From Branchiostoma floridae (Eukaryota; Chordata; Leptocardii; Amphioxiformes; Branchiostomatidae), in NCBI RefSeq assembly GCF_000003815.2, contig NC_049985.1:15964355-16028354 (forward strand): a stretch of DNA of 64,000 bases. Direction: 5' to 3'. A program made the position numbers and the translations under genes. The notes under the pieces are model-generated. The model ran no database searches and was not told where the DNA came from. It was given only the letters and a program-made list of their open reading frames with translations. This document shows positions 46,501-58,500 of this stretch, one piece after another (positions within the stretch are counted from its first letter, which is position 1; each line of letters starts with the position of its first letter).

Positions 46501-49500
46501 CCCAAACCCATAAAAATACAGCTCAGCATTACAAGGATTAAATATGTCCATCCCGTAAATACACAGGCTCAGCAGGACAAGGGTGTTAAGACCATCAGGG
46601 AACCCCGATACAAATAGCTAATCTCCAAGCAGATTCCTCCGGTGGCATTAAAACAGTAACATAAGCTGGGGAAGGAATTAGCCGGCAAAAAAGGATAGGG
46701 AAAAACAAATTATAGACATGAAACAAAAAAGAACACAAAAAATGCAAAAACGTTGAAATCGACTACAAAAAACTAAACAAGAAAAAAAGAAAAGCAAAAG
46801 AAAATGGAATAATGAAAAAATGAAATCAAACCAACAGGATACAAAACTTTAAAAAGAATAAAAACTCCACCTTCAAAACCCATGAACCAACACGACAGAA
46901 ACAGAAATAAAAACAATAAAGAAAAAAAATATAAAAAAAGCACCAAATGGAAAAAAAAAAAANNNNNNNNNNNNNNNNNNNNNNNNNNNNNNNNNNNNNN
47001 NNNNNNNNNNNNNNNNNNNNNNNNNNNNNNNNNNNNNNNNNNNNNNNNNNNNNNNNNNNNNNNNNGTTTAATGCCACCGGAGGAATCTGCTTGGAGATTA
47101 ACAAATAGCCCCTGCAGTTCCAAAAGTAGCTGCTAGGGTATCCAATTATAAACCAATTGCTATCTGCCAAAGAGCTACAAGCATATACCACTATAAATTC
47201 ACGACTATAGCGCGTCCAGAACGCGAGATATCAAAACCAGAGTATCCACTGCAGTACCTTAGACGAACAAGACCGCTAGGAGCGCGTTATCGAAATTGGC
47301 CTTTATTTTTGCGCCGTCTACATATACGGCTTCTAGGACAGACATGCTGCTCACACAGACAGACAGACACACATTAAATGACACCAAAAACGTAACCATC
47401 TTGTCGAAGGTTAAATTATTATAATCCTGGGTGACAATATAGCTGGTATAGATGTATGGTACTGTAGAGACAGCAAGGAGGAAACCGTACAATTTGGGGT
47501 ACATCTACTGCAGAAAGGTTTCTATTTACATTTATCTGTGATCCCCAATCTGAGAATACCCTGTCAAACTTCCGAGCAGAAGTGTAGGAAAACCTCATAC
47601 GAATCGAATCCATGTCATTAACTAACACGTTGTACTTCCGGCAGATCGAACTGGCGGGAAACAGGCAACATCCGGTCCAAGTTACGGGCTCCGCACTGAT
47701 TAGGGATCGGGTCAAACATGTAGATGTTGGAGAGAAATCGTATCATTGTTTGGATTTTTGTCAGAAAACAAAAATGCACGTCCTCTCGGATGGTACCTTA
47801 AGCCGAAGGTCCCATGTTTCAATCGAACCACGTCTCCAGCATGTAAAAGAACCCACCACACTTAGGTCTACGTCACATTTCCAAACCGGGGACCGGCCAT
47901 GTAGCTTTCGGGAACGTAAGATATGATATAGAATTAAAGACACCAAAGTACGCAAGACGTAAAGAGAATAGCCATGGACATTATTTGTGCATATCTACGT
48001 ATACATTTCTATTTCTTGTTTCAAACAGCTGGACCGGGCATCGGTTTGGAATATGACGTCAGCCTTATTGAAAGGGAAGAAGTTTATCCTGGTGAATAAA
48101 GCATGCAGTTCCGACTTACGAGGCTTGTATACCCAGTACAAAAATGGTGTCTTACACCTGAAGGTGGTTTACTGGCCGTTATGTGGAGCAAACAAACAAA
48201 ATGAGACGGATAGAAAAGGTTACATATTCTCCACAAATCTGCTTGGAGATAAGGTGAACCACTGTCACACTCTAGTTTCTTGTACTGACAGAGGATTTGA
48301 CTCTTCTAGGTTGTCCGGCGGGAAAGTGGGGTGAAAATTGCGAGAAGAACTGTCCTTTGTGCTACAACGGTGGTCAGTGTGATCACATGACTGGGGAGTG
48401 CGTCTGCGCACCCGGGTTCAACGGTACCAACTGCGACAGGGGTAAGTAGGATCACAAAATGGCATATTCTAGAAAAATAAAACTGTAGGAATGAAGAAAC
48501 AAAACAGGTGTTAACAACCGCAACTTTGATAAAAGACCAGATTTGCGATTGATAAAAGACCACTATGACCAAACTTGTTGACATTTACACCATCAAGCTT
48601 GTTCTCATCGATGTGTGTTTAAAACATGACAACATCAACTGTGGCTATTTAGTGCATTAAATGCCTACGCTTGATCTGTCTTATCCAGGTTGTGGCGGGA
48701 ACCATTTCGGACAGACTTGCAACTTCCGTTGTAACTCTATGGGTTCGATAGACGGTTGCCGAGGCCGTATGCTCTGTGTACCCGACCCTGTGGGTTGTGT
48801 CTGTCCATCTGGATTCAAAGGACCTCTTTGTTTGCAAAGTAAGTGAACGATCAACTCTTCAGTCCAGACATACCCTGACATTACTTGTCACAGTTACGAT
48901 ACGAGGGGCGTTCAATAAGTAATGCCCCTGACACATTTCTCATAGGAGGAGATTAATGAAACTTGGCACAGTTATCAGTCTTTCTCTTCATAGGAACCAC
49001 CCAGAGTTATGCATTTCCCCATCGTTTGATGCAGCTCTGGACACCGTTTTTGTAGGACACCCCAGGTTGGTCCTCCAACAGATGCCTCATCAATGGCAGA
49101 AGAGGGACGAACAGGTCTGGGAGCTGGTTTCACAGACTTCCGGCCATGTTTGAATTCTCGATGCCAGCGTTTTACAAGGTCATATGATGGGGCATCATCA
49201 GCATAAGTTTCTTTCATTTCATCAAAAGTCTCATTTGGTGTGCGTCCTTTCAAATACAAAAACCGGATCACTGCGCGACACTCAACTGGTTCCATTTCAC
49301 ACCTGGTCCATTTCACACCTGACTCAGTTCAAACACCAGTAAATAAGAACCCACAATTAGTTCAGAGCTCTTTTTTGCAACATTAACTAAAGAGATATGA
49401 ATCATTACACATGCAAAATTTCATCAAGATCAAACAACTAGAAGTGGGTCAGGTAGATAACTTATTGAACGCCTCTCGTATGTCGTGCGTGAGCACCCAG

Positions 49501-52500
49501 GCACCGTTGACCTACTCGTGACGTCACGTTTCCGAAAGGTCAGAGGTCACTATTGAGTGGATCAGTATGTTTGAAGAAGACCATAGATTTGACCGAAAAT
49601 TCGGGCGGGGTCCATTTTATACCCCCCTCACAATAGGCGTGATTCGATCGGGAGACTAGTTTACGAACTCTGAATGACATTTTCGTGAGTAAGACGTCCG
49701 GTGTTCTCACGATCATCTTGCGATTTTTACGGATCGCCGGCAGTTTTCAGGAGGCTTACGACGGTCGCGGTGCAGCGAAACATGTTCTTAACATATGCGA
49801 CTAGTCGAAGGAAATCTCCAAAATCGCACAGCTCGTTACCGAGTCGCAGATCGTGCCTACAAATCGTGCGTACCTTGCAAGGGTATCGGTCAATAGTCTT
49901 GCGTCAATCCAACGATTGAAGACCGATAGGCGAGCACAGATATAATTATTAATCTTCGAGCGCAAATCGGATGGCGAACGCCCGTCAGTTGGGCAACGTT
50001 CGGGCGACGTTCGCCCGACTTCCGTTTGTTTACAAATATTGAATTTCTGGGAATGTGAGGGTAATTCTAACATTGTGGCCGCTGTGGCAGTATGTAGGCT
50101 GGCTTTGTGACACACTTTCTTTTCTTGCGTTATTTCTATTATGCCCGCGCATTCCATTCATTGGTTAAAAAGATTACGACAACATTATTGATCTCTTGCC
50201 TTTTTTGAGGAACGTTTTGTGTTCCCTTGTCCGCGTGCAAGAGGTGATGGGAGGTTTATTATCATAGATTTATTCACCGTCGATCGCACGAGCCTCTCGT
50301 ATATGTGAGGGGGGCAGGTTTGAGGCGAAAAATACGCAAGACCATCTTAAGATCTTAAAATCAGCCGACTTTCCTGCGATCACGAAGAACGTCCGAAGAT
50401 CGTATATAATGTGAGGGGGGCATTATGAATCCTAAGTTCAGAATTGAGTAATCTCATTGGAGGTTGGTTGCAGCGTGTGTTTTGCTTAGGTTAGATTGAA
50501 TCTGCCTTCCTCAGTTGTCAGGACATTTGATCTCTTAAATCAAGAAAAAGACATACTTACAAGAGCACCTTTGGCAAATACTTTCTTCCTTTATCCTGAA
50601 AAGAAACTAAGCACGCAGCAGATTTTAATCCTGGCATGTCTCTCACCATCGCCAGCTTTTTTCCAGCTTGTCGGATGTCCATGACATATATCTGTTGGTC
50701 TGCCAACAATTACTTGTCCGCTATTACTTTTCTTTCTATACCGTTACGCTGCATCTATCAAAAGTCATATGAATGGTAATGGTTTTCCGTTCCCCGAGTT
50801 TGTATGCGAGGGATTATTCTTCATTAGAAGAGCTTTGTACCGCTTGAACAACTTTTGATTTGCAGTGCGCGACTGAAACAAACTTTTAATCCAGTTCCCA
50901 GACTCATCATTTTCGATCAGGTAAAAGTTGTATCAAGTTGCGGTTGTATATTAGCTTCAAGCATGCGGTTCCCCACAAGAGTTGTACATTACGAAAACAC
51001 GATTATATTTCTCCGCACCAGGTAATTTTGTCTCTCAGACTTGCTGGCGCGTTGCTCCTGTCGCGTGGTAAGTGATCCGTGAAAGAGATCAAAACTGAGG
51101 GCCAGACATTGTCTCGGGCTGTCACTGTGAATGACGTGGCAACGGCAGAGGATCCTCCCGCGTAACACCGTAAAATAATTCGACTCGCAGGCAGTCTCTG
51201 GATCTTTTTATCTTCCTCATTCAATATCACGCCTGGCTGGGCCCCAGTCCCGTCGCCGCCATCTTGATCACCTTGGAGCCTTACCATAAAACCACTAAAG
51301 CTCTTGAACTGACTGACTGCAGTGAAGGTCAATTGAGGATGTCAGATTAGCACCCAGCGGACAGCATCTTCCTTAAACCGCCCGCTGCGGTTGGCTTGTC
51401 CCGTGCCGACCGAGTATACGTTATGATACCCCAGATTTAGCGATGAGAGTTGAAGACGACAAGTCTATAGATTTATGTATGAAAACCAGCTTGCGCCATA
51501 AAGAAGGGCAATCAGGTACAGAAAGGTGAAATAAAAGTTTATACCGTATATCACCCACCCGTAACGATATCCTGTGTCTGGTTGGCAAGCACGTATTTCT
51601 AAAAAATATACGGCCGATTTGAGATGTTATTGTTGAGTTAAGTGGCAGAAACAGAGGCCCAACTTCGTAACCCTGGCGATTTATGCGGCGTTTACTGCAA
51701 ATAGACCCCCACAGCGTTACGTTCGGCTTCCCGCAGTGAAACATGACAAATGTAAACCCACATTAACAAGAAACATTAAACCATCAGACAATGGGCTTTG
51801 TGGATTATGGTGGGTTTTGCCCGACGACGTGGTGTCTCGCTGTTATCCAACAGGTAGGAGGAGAGCTGGACCTTACGATACACGTCTTAGAGTAGGTGGG
51901 TGTTCTCGACAGGTGGATTTTCACGTAGACAATAAATGGATTTCAGTTAAGCCACATTGACTGATGATGTAGGCAGTACAATGTGTTATTCCATACGCAA
52001 TAGCATCCACGGGCGTAGGGAGGGTTACGGGTATAGGAAAGACAAGAGGACGAGAAACAAATGAATGTGGATTATCCAACATATTGTAAGGTAACTGGAC
52101 ATTTCGAAACAAGTCTTTGAGTAGGTTTGTGTTCATGAAAGGTGGGTTTCGCATACACAATAAATAGATTTCACTAAAGCCACGTTGACTGATGAGGTGG
52201 TAGTACAACGTGTTTTTCCATACGCAATAGAATCCACGGGCGTTATGAGGATAAGGAGTAAACGAAAGACGAGGATAAAAAACAAAGAAAGGTGGATTAT
52301 CCAACATTTAAGGAAGAATCTGGACCTTTCGAGACGCATTTCAGAGTAGGTTTGTGTTCATGACAGGTGGGTTTCATGTAGACAATAAATGGATTTTACT
52401 AAAGCCGCCTTGACTGATAAGGTAATAGTACAACGTGTATTTTCCATAAGCAATAGAATCCACGGGCGTAGCTGGGGATTGGTATAGGAAAGGCAACAGG

Positions 52501-55500
52501 ATAAAAAAACAAAGGAAGGTGGATTATCCAAAATTTAAGGCAGAAACTGGACCTTTATTTCGAGACACGTTTTAGAGTAGGTTTGTGTTCGTGACATGTG
52601 TATTTTCAAGTAGACAATATTTAAATGGATTTCTCTAAAGCTGCGTTGACTGATGAAGTGGTAGTACATAGTGTTTTTCCATACGCAGTAGAATCCATGA
52701 GCTGAGCGGGGATTATGGGCATAAGAAAGACAAGAGGACAAAAAACAACGGAAGGTGGATTTTCTGAGATATGGGGAAGAAACTGGACCTTTCGAGACAC
52801 AATTTAGAGTAGGGTGTTCGTGACAGGTGGATTTTCACGTAGACATCAAAGAAGCAAAACGTTCACGACTGTGCACCACCTGAGTTGACATCTGCGCCAA
52901 ATCTAGACGGATCGTTTTTTCTTGGCATAAAAATTGACTTCCTATACGGAGCTTAAGCGAGAGGAACTTACCATGCACGTTTGATTTTCGATGATACAAA
53001 TCATGTCGGCAAATTCAATGGAAATTGCTTGAAAAAATGGAATATGATAAATGTTTTGCGTTTTTACAATAAAAATGCTCTGGAGCAATAATCGATCTAG
53101 CATAATGTATTGTTTATGCCTTTTTTTGTGCTGTTATAAAATAGTCAATAGGAGCTGAAAAAACATTTCCGACATCTGTTGACAAGATTTCTGCGTCAAG
53201 CATTAGTAACTTAAGGATGTCCACATAGTGTGCGCCTATGTACTTCAAAACATCCGTTAGCGCCGCCAGCGAAGGTTTTGTAATGCGCATTTTCACTGCA
53301 AAACATCCGCAGACTAGCAAACGTGTCTGAACACATAAATGTATACAAAATAAGATACGTTAGGATCACGTTTACCTGAATAAAATGTTCTACAACCCTA
53401 TATCTGCACAACTTTTCGTCAGGCAGAAAAAGAAAACAAATTGACGTGATTTGTATTTTCGGGACAGATACGCATGTACCGTGAGATTGCCGAGAAATGT
53501 GCGCAAAATACGAGACGAGATTACAAGCATTACTTACAGTTCTGCTTCTCCGTATGCAGCGTTCGGCACTGCTTCAGGGAGCTATTTATCACGCTGCGTG
53601 TACAGAGATGCCTCAAGCGGTACTCTACCCAGCCGTGGTTGTACGCACTAACCAGAACTCGTCATCCGTACAAGAAGTAACCCTCGAACAAGCCTGGGGT
53701 TTGTAGATCAGAAGGTTAGCCTTTCTGAGGATAACGTAATGGCATTCACTTCTACTGAATAACGCTAGAATAAAAACATTAGAGCCTTTGCGATAAATTT
53801 CCCATTTCACTTGAATCCCCAAGGGTGGACTGTTGACATTTAGAGATATTGGTTCTCTTCCGTACCCTATGACCGCGATGGCGGCAGAAAGTCATATTAG
53901 AGATGTAAGATTTCTCCTACTTTCAATACACTAGAGATTTTCCGTATACATGAATGTTTTTCCTCTTGAAACAAGTTTTCTATCTGTAGGTTACTTTGCA
54001 ATTGATTGTTGATTAAAAACATGCTTGTTAAGTGGAAGAATTAGAACTTAACTTTTGGATAGAAGTAGACTTTGTAAAGGCTTTCTTCTTTCGTTTTGAG
54101 GCTACCAACTTCAACTTGCTGAAGAATTTTGTAGCCTATATGCATGTAAAATATACATGATAAATAAAATATACATGTACTCATGTTTTCACTTGAGTGA
54201 AGTGAGGAAAGTCGTGTAAAGTGCCTTTCCCAAGGGCACAACATCAGTGTCATGGCGGTGTTCGAACTCGAAAAGGCTTTTACTTCGCTCTTGCTATTTT
54301 CTTTGACCAATAAGCATCAAAACACGTGAACGCCTGCCGCCGTAGTGCCGGTATAATATGTCCATTTGCTAACTTGCCTAACATCCGGTCAATCTAATTT
54401 TTTTAGGTCCGGTTTTTCCGGACCGGTCGAACAAGAAAAACGGTTTGTACCACCTCTAATCACGAGTCACCCTAAATTCTTGCGCTTGAGGTAGGTTTCA
54501 GACAATTAATAAGAAGGATTGGCCTTGTTGTTTGTGTCTATCCTAGCTTCTTTTCTTCTTTATTCAAGTTGTAACAGGGCAACACACTGCGGGCACTAGG
54601 CAGCGAAGCTGATATCGTGGCCACAGACATATAAATATACAATACAAAATGGACATGGACAAGCAATAGAATAAAATAGTTTTTACATTAAAAGCAGTTA
54701 AAGCTAACCCTTTTGTACGAACTAGCTAAAGATTTACTGGACAGAGGTACGGCTGGAAGTGAATCTTTTGGTAGATATCGTGTACACACACAGTGCTTCT
54801 GAAAGCTGTCTATTGGTGACAGCGTCATGGTCAGGTGAGCCCTGGAGCAGGAGTGAAACAGTAGGCCATCGTTATCCTAGCTTAACGATCACAGAGACCT
54901 TGTGAGTTTAAGGATGTCCCAGGAGAATTAACCTATGACGATCAACGTAATTGTATGTCACAAAGTTCCTTTTTCGTGTTTAAGGGCGTTGCAGGGAAAT
55001 TTCCAATTTGTAGACTGTTTCTCTGGGGAGGGTTTAGACAATGTGTGTCTGGGAGAAGACATTAATTTGTCTTAAGACAAGGCTTGAAATCCAACTGCGA
55101 CTTTAAGAGGGTACCACGGGTGTGCTTAGTTCCTGATCGCCGACAAGGTTCGTATAAATGCAAAGTAGTGTTTGCACGCACTTTCTAAATACCGAACAAA
55201 ACTTCTTCGGGGAATACAAAATATTATATGTCTATGAGAAATGTTTTTTGGTAAATGTTTTGCTCTGTTTCGTTCGTAAGGCTGGTCAATCTATGAGTGC
55301 GCTAATCACTATAATCATTAGAAGGAATAGAAAAAAAAACTAGAAAAATTATGCCAGGTATTCTTTGTATCATATGTACATGTATGTCATGTCTCGGAAA
55401 CTGCAAATGTGGAAATAACCGAAGTATCGTAAACAGGATATTGTTGTGTTTGTGTATATAACAGTTCAGATGTTCTGATATGTGTGTTTTAACTGTTTTA

Positions 55501-58500
55501 AATGCACCGTTGTCACACAAGACTATTGTGCTTTAACAATTCAGATTTTCTGACATGTGTGTTAAAACAACCATATCATAAAATCTAAACTGATATGTTT
55601 TAAAACACACATATCGGTAAATATGAAAGTACAATAGTCTTGTGTGACAACAGTGCATTTTCCTGTGGAGTAGTGGCATCCGGCATACGCGTCATGCTAG
55701 CTAGTATTAGGCAGTATGCATGTGGCAGATAAGTAAACAGATAAGAGTAGACAGACAGTAGGGAATGTGGTGTTGCTGTTATTGCTATTCTACCGTGGCA
55801 TATGTATACCGTATATTGTCGGCCAGGCTGTAATATTGTGCTCCCAGAGTGCTAACTGCTGTTACGGTGACGTAAATTCTACCCATAAAGCTGCTGACGG
55901 CGGAAGTGCGTACAAATGGTGCTATCGCGTAGCCCGGCCCAGAATAGCCCGAATGCGCCTGTCGTTAAATGACGAAAAGCCTGTGACGTATGATTGGAGA
56001 GAGTACTGACAGTTATAGATACAAGATGAACGACAATGGCGGGCACAGTTGCAGTGGTAGGTACATGTATGTATTTCAGCGGGAGTATGTATTTCAGGAA
56101 ACTTTGTTTTCGAAGAATTCCTAAGTCTGTCGTCTGAAGCCGCGGCGCTGAGCTGGTATGATTGATAAAGCCAGTTTTCACAGTAGCTGGATGTTGAAGC
56201 TCCCCTCTATGTTTGGATGCAGACGGGCCAGGAAACAAGACGCCAGCCAGCTCATTAGGACGCCCACGTGGCCCCGCAGTAATCACCCCGCATTGCCTTT
56301 TGTGGCTTTACAAGTTACTCAGGGATTAACAAACCATTAAACGCTGCGTGCATCCAGCGGGTCTTAAAAAGTGCAGCCGTCTCTTCCCGCAGACCCGCCG
56401 ACTGAGATCGCCGCAGTTCGTCTGGGTGTACCGCCGTCTGGGCTGCGGGTGGCCGCCTGACGTCCAGGGAGGCTCCATCAAGCGCGCGCCGGATAGAGCC
56501 GAGTGCTGTTTATGAGGAGTTCGGGCGCCTCTGACACCTTGGTGGAAAGATGATGGATCTGCGTATTTGAAGACACATCCCACAGTGCGAATTACCGTGA
56601 ACATTTGCCGGCGTAACGACAGGCGGAACGGCGCCAAGGCGATCCGAGCGCTCATTTCCCAACCGCTGCGCATCCCCACAAAAAGGCGGCAGATGAAAAC
56701 CTAATGTTTTCTCGGCGCCAGCTCCACTTCGCGTAACATCCGAGCTCTTCCGTCTCCGGTATTGCCTCCTAAACGTTCCCGTCTATCAATTCCCTAACTA
56801 GAAACTTCTATTAGAAACGCGGCAAAAGAACGCGCTTCCCATGTAAAACAGACGAGGAATGTCTGTAGGAACCGCTACGTTGAAACATTATTCTACGGCC
56901 AATAATGGATAGTTGTACATGTAGCTGTCGTTACGTGAAACATATCTTGTATAATTTTACCCGGTCACAAATATCCTCGCTACCAAACAAAAAACAATAG
57001 ATTAAATGGAGCATTGAAAACAAGGCCATGAAGTTTTCAATCAAAGAATATGCCACTCAATTTTGTCACAATGACATTCACTTTACACACTGAAACTGAA
57101 TGGTTGTTTTGTACATACAGTGTGCGAGGAAGGATCTTACGGAGCGGGGTGTTCCCAGTCCTGTCACTGTCTCCATGGCAACAGCGTCTGTGACAGATAC
57201 ACGGGCGCATGCGCCGGAGGCTGTGCCCCAGGATGGCAGGGACCGTCATGTCAGAAAGGTCTGATTTCATCATGAACCAAATTCACTCGAAATAAGTACG
57301 ATATAAATCTATTGCCTAAATAAGACAGTATGCTTATTTCTTGCGTAAATTTTCTTGGAAGATTATGATTCCTAACTTTTATTTTAACATGTATGATAAC
57401 ATATAATTTTAAATGATTATCAAAATCCATACAAGTAATACACAAAATGTTGAAAATGTTTATCTTCATGAATTCCAAGCAATGCTATTTTCAGCACCAA
57501 GGACATCGCTCCTATGTGTTACTGTACTTCTAACAATTTCCGCCTGATGGCGCAACTGCAGACTGTCCTGATAAGGTCAGTCTACAAACTGGAGTCACCC
57601 GACGGGTCCGTTTCATCCCTCCTACTCGTAAATATCCCTCTCACCTGTAGAATGTGATAATGGGCGGTTCGGGATGTTCTGTAAGAGATCGTGTCACTGC
57701 GCGGCGGGGGAGGCGGCGTGCCACAAGAAGACTGGCGCCTGCAGTACCGGCTGCGCCGCTGGGTGGAGAGGCGTGGACTGCCAGAAAGGTATAGCATAAT
57801 CTATCCAGCGTATGCTTCTTTCCACAAGCTAATCTCTTGGTGTAGCAAGTTTCTCTTTGCATACACTTCCCTTTAAAACATTAAATCGGAAATCATCAAC
57901 CATATTTGAATAAAGTACAATAAGAATAGGATTTTTTTCATCAGAAAAATGAAAATCATACGGTTGATTTGCAAACTGACATGGATGTTTTTCAGAGTGT
58001 GACGATAAAACATTTGGTCCTGGCTGTGAGAAGCAGTGTCACTGTAAGGACGGTGTGCAGTGTGACCGGAAGTCAGGACTGTGCCCTGCCGGATGTGCGT
58101 CAGGATGGTATGGCCTGAGTTGTCAGGACACCGACCCACCAGGTATAACTCAATTTAATGTTCGATCACAACTGGAGAAAGATTTAACGGTGTTTTTTTT
58201 AACTTTTGCGGCTGCGTGGCTCCTATTTTAGGGCATGGCCGGGCTCTGGGCTGATTTTAACTCGGAGGCACCACTGCGATATCTGGTAATGCACCGGAAC
58301 AAATTCATGACTTTGGGGCCTGGCTGGGGCTAGAACCCTGGCGTGCACCGTCACAAATGTGACCGTAGAAATACTGGCTAAAAATCACTACACTCTTTCA
58401 TATCATTATTCAGGTATTGCTAATATATTGGGGAAAAAGGCATGAGGAACGTGACAAATACACAGAAAGAATGCCATCCATATCATACGCCTGTTTCACC

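Larger units (their letters stand above)
46270..48309 (+). other. Tie-like intron 5
   Basis: Repeat-rich noncoding sequence with an A-rich region, an assembly gap, an inverted repeat pair, a CCAGAACGCGAGATA dispersed fragment (47215-47345) and a probable SINE relic (47800-47930). No exon recognised. Confidence 0.5.

Noticed and set aside
46773-47191. Phe/Leu-rich minus-strand frames
   Set aside because: Complement of an A-rich tract with N.
48975-49316. An intact transposase gene
   Set aside because: Only the helix-turn-helix part is present; the catalytic domain is missing.
51850-52845. A CRISPR array
   Set aside because: Unit length is about 230 bases with diverged copies and no alternating spacers, in an animal genome.
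56158-56679. Open frames on both strands in the GC-rich block of intron 7
   Set aside because: No domain and no splice sites in a matching phase; long frames are expected in CpG-rich DNA.
48839-57120. Additional EGF exons in the 8.3-kb intron
   Set aside because: No phase 1-1 cysteine module was found. One candidate (CCCAGAGTGCTAACTGC near 55845) has a stop directly after the first cysteine.
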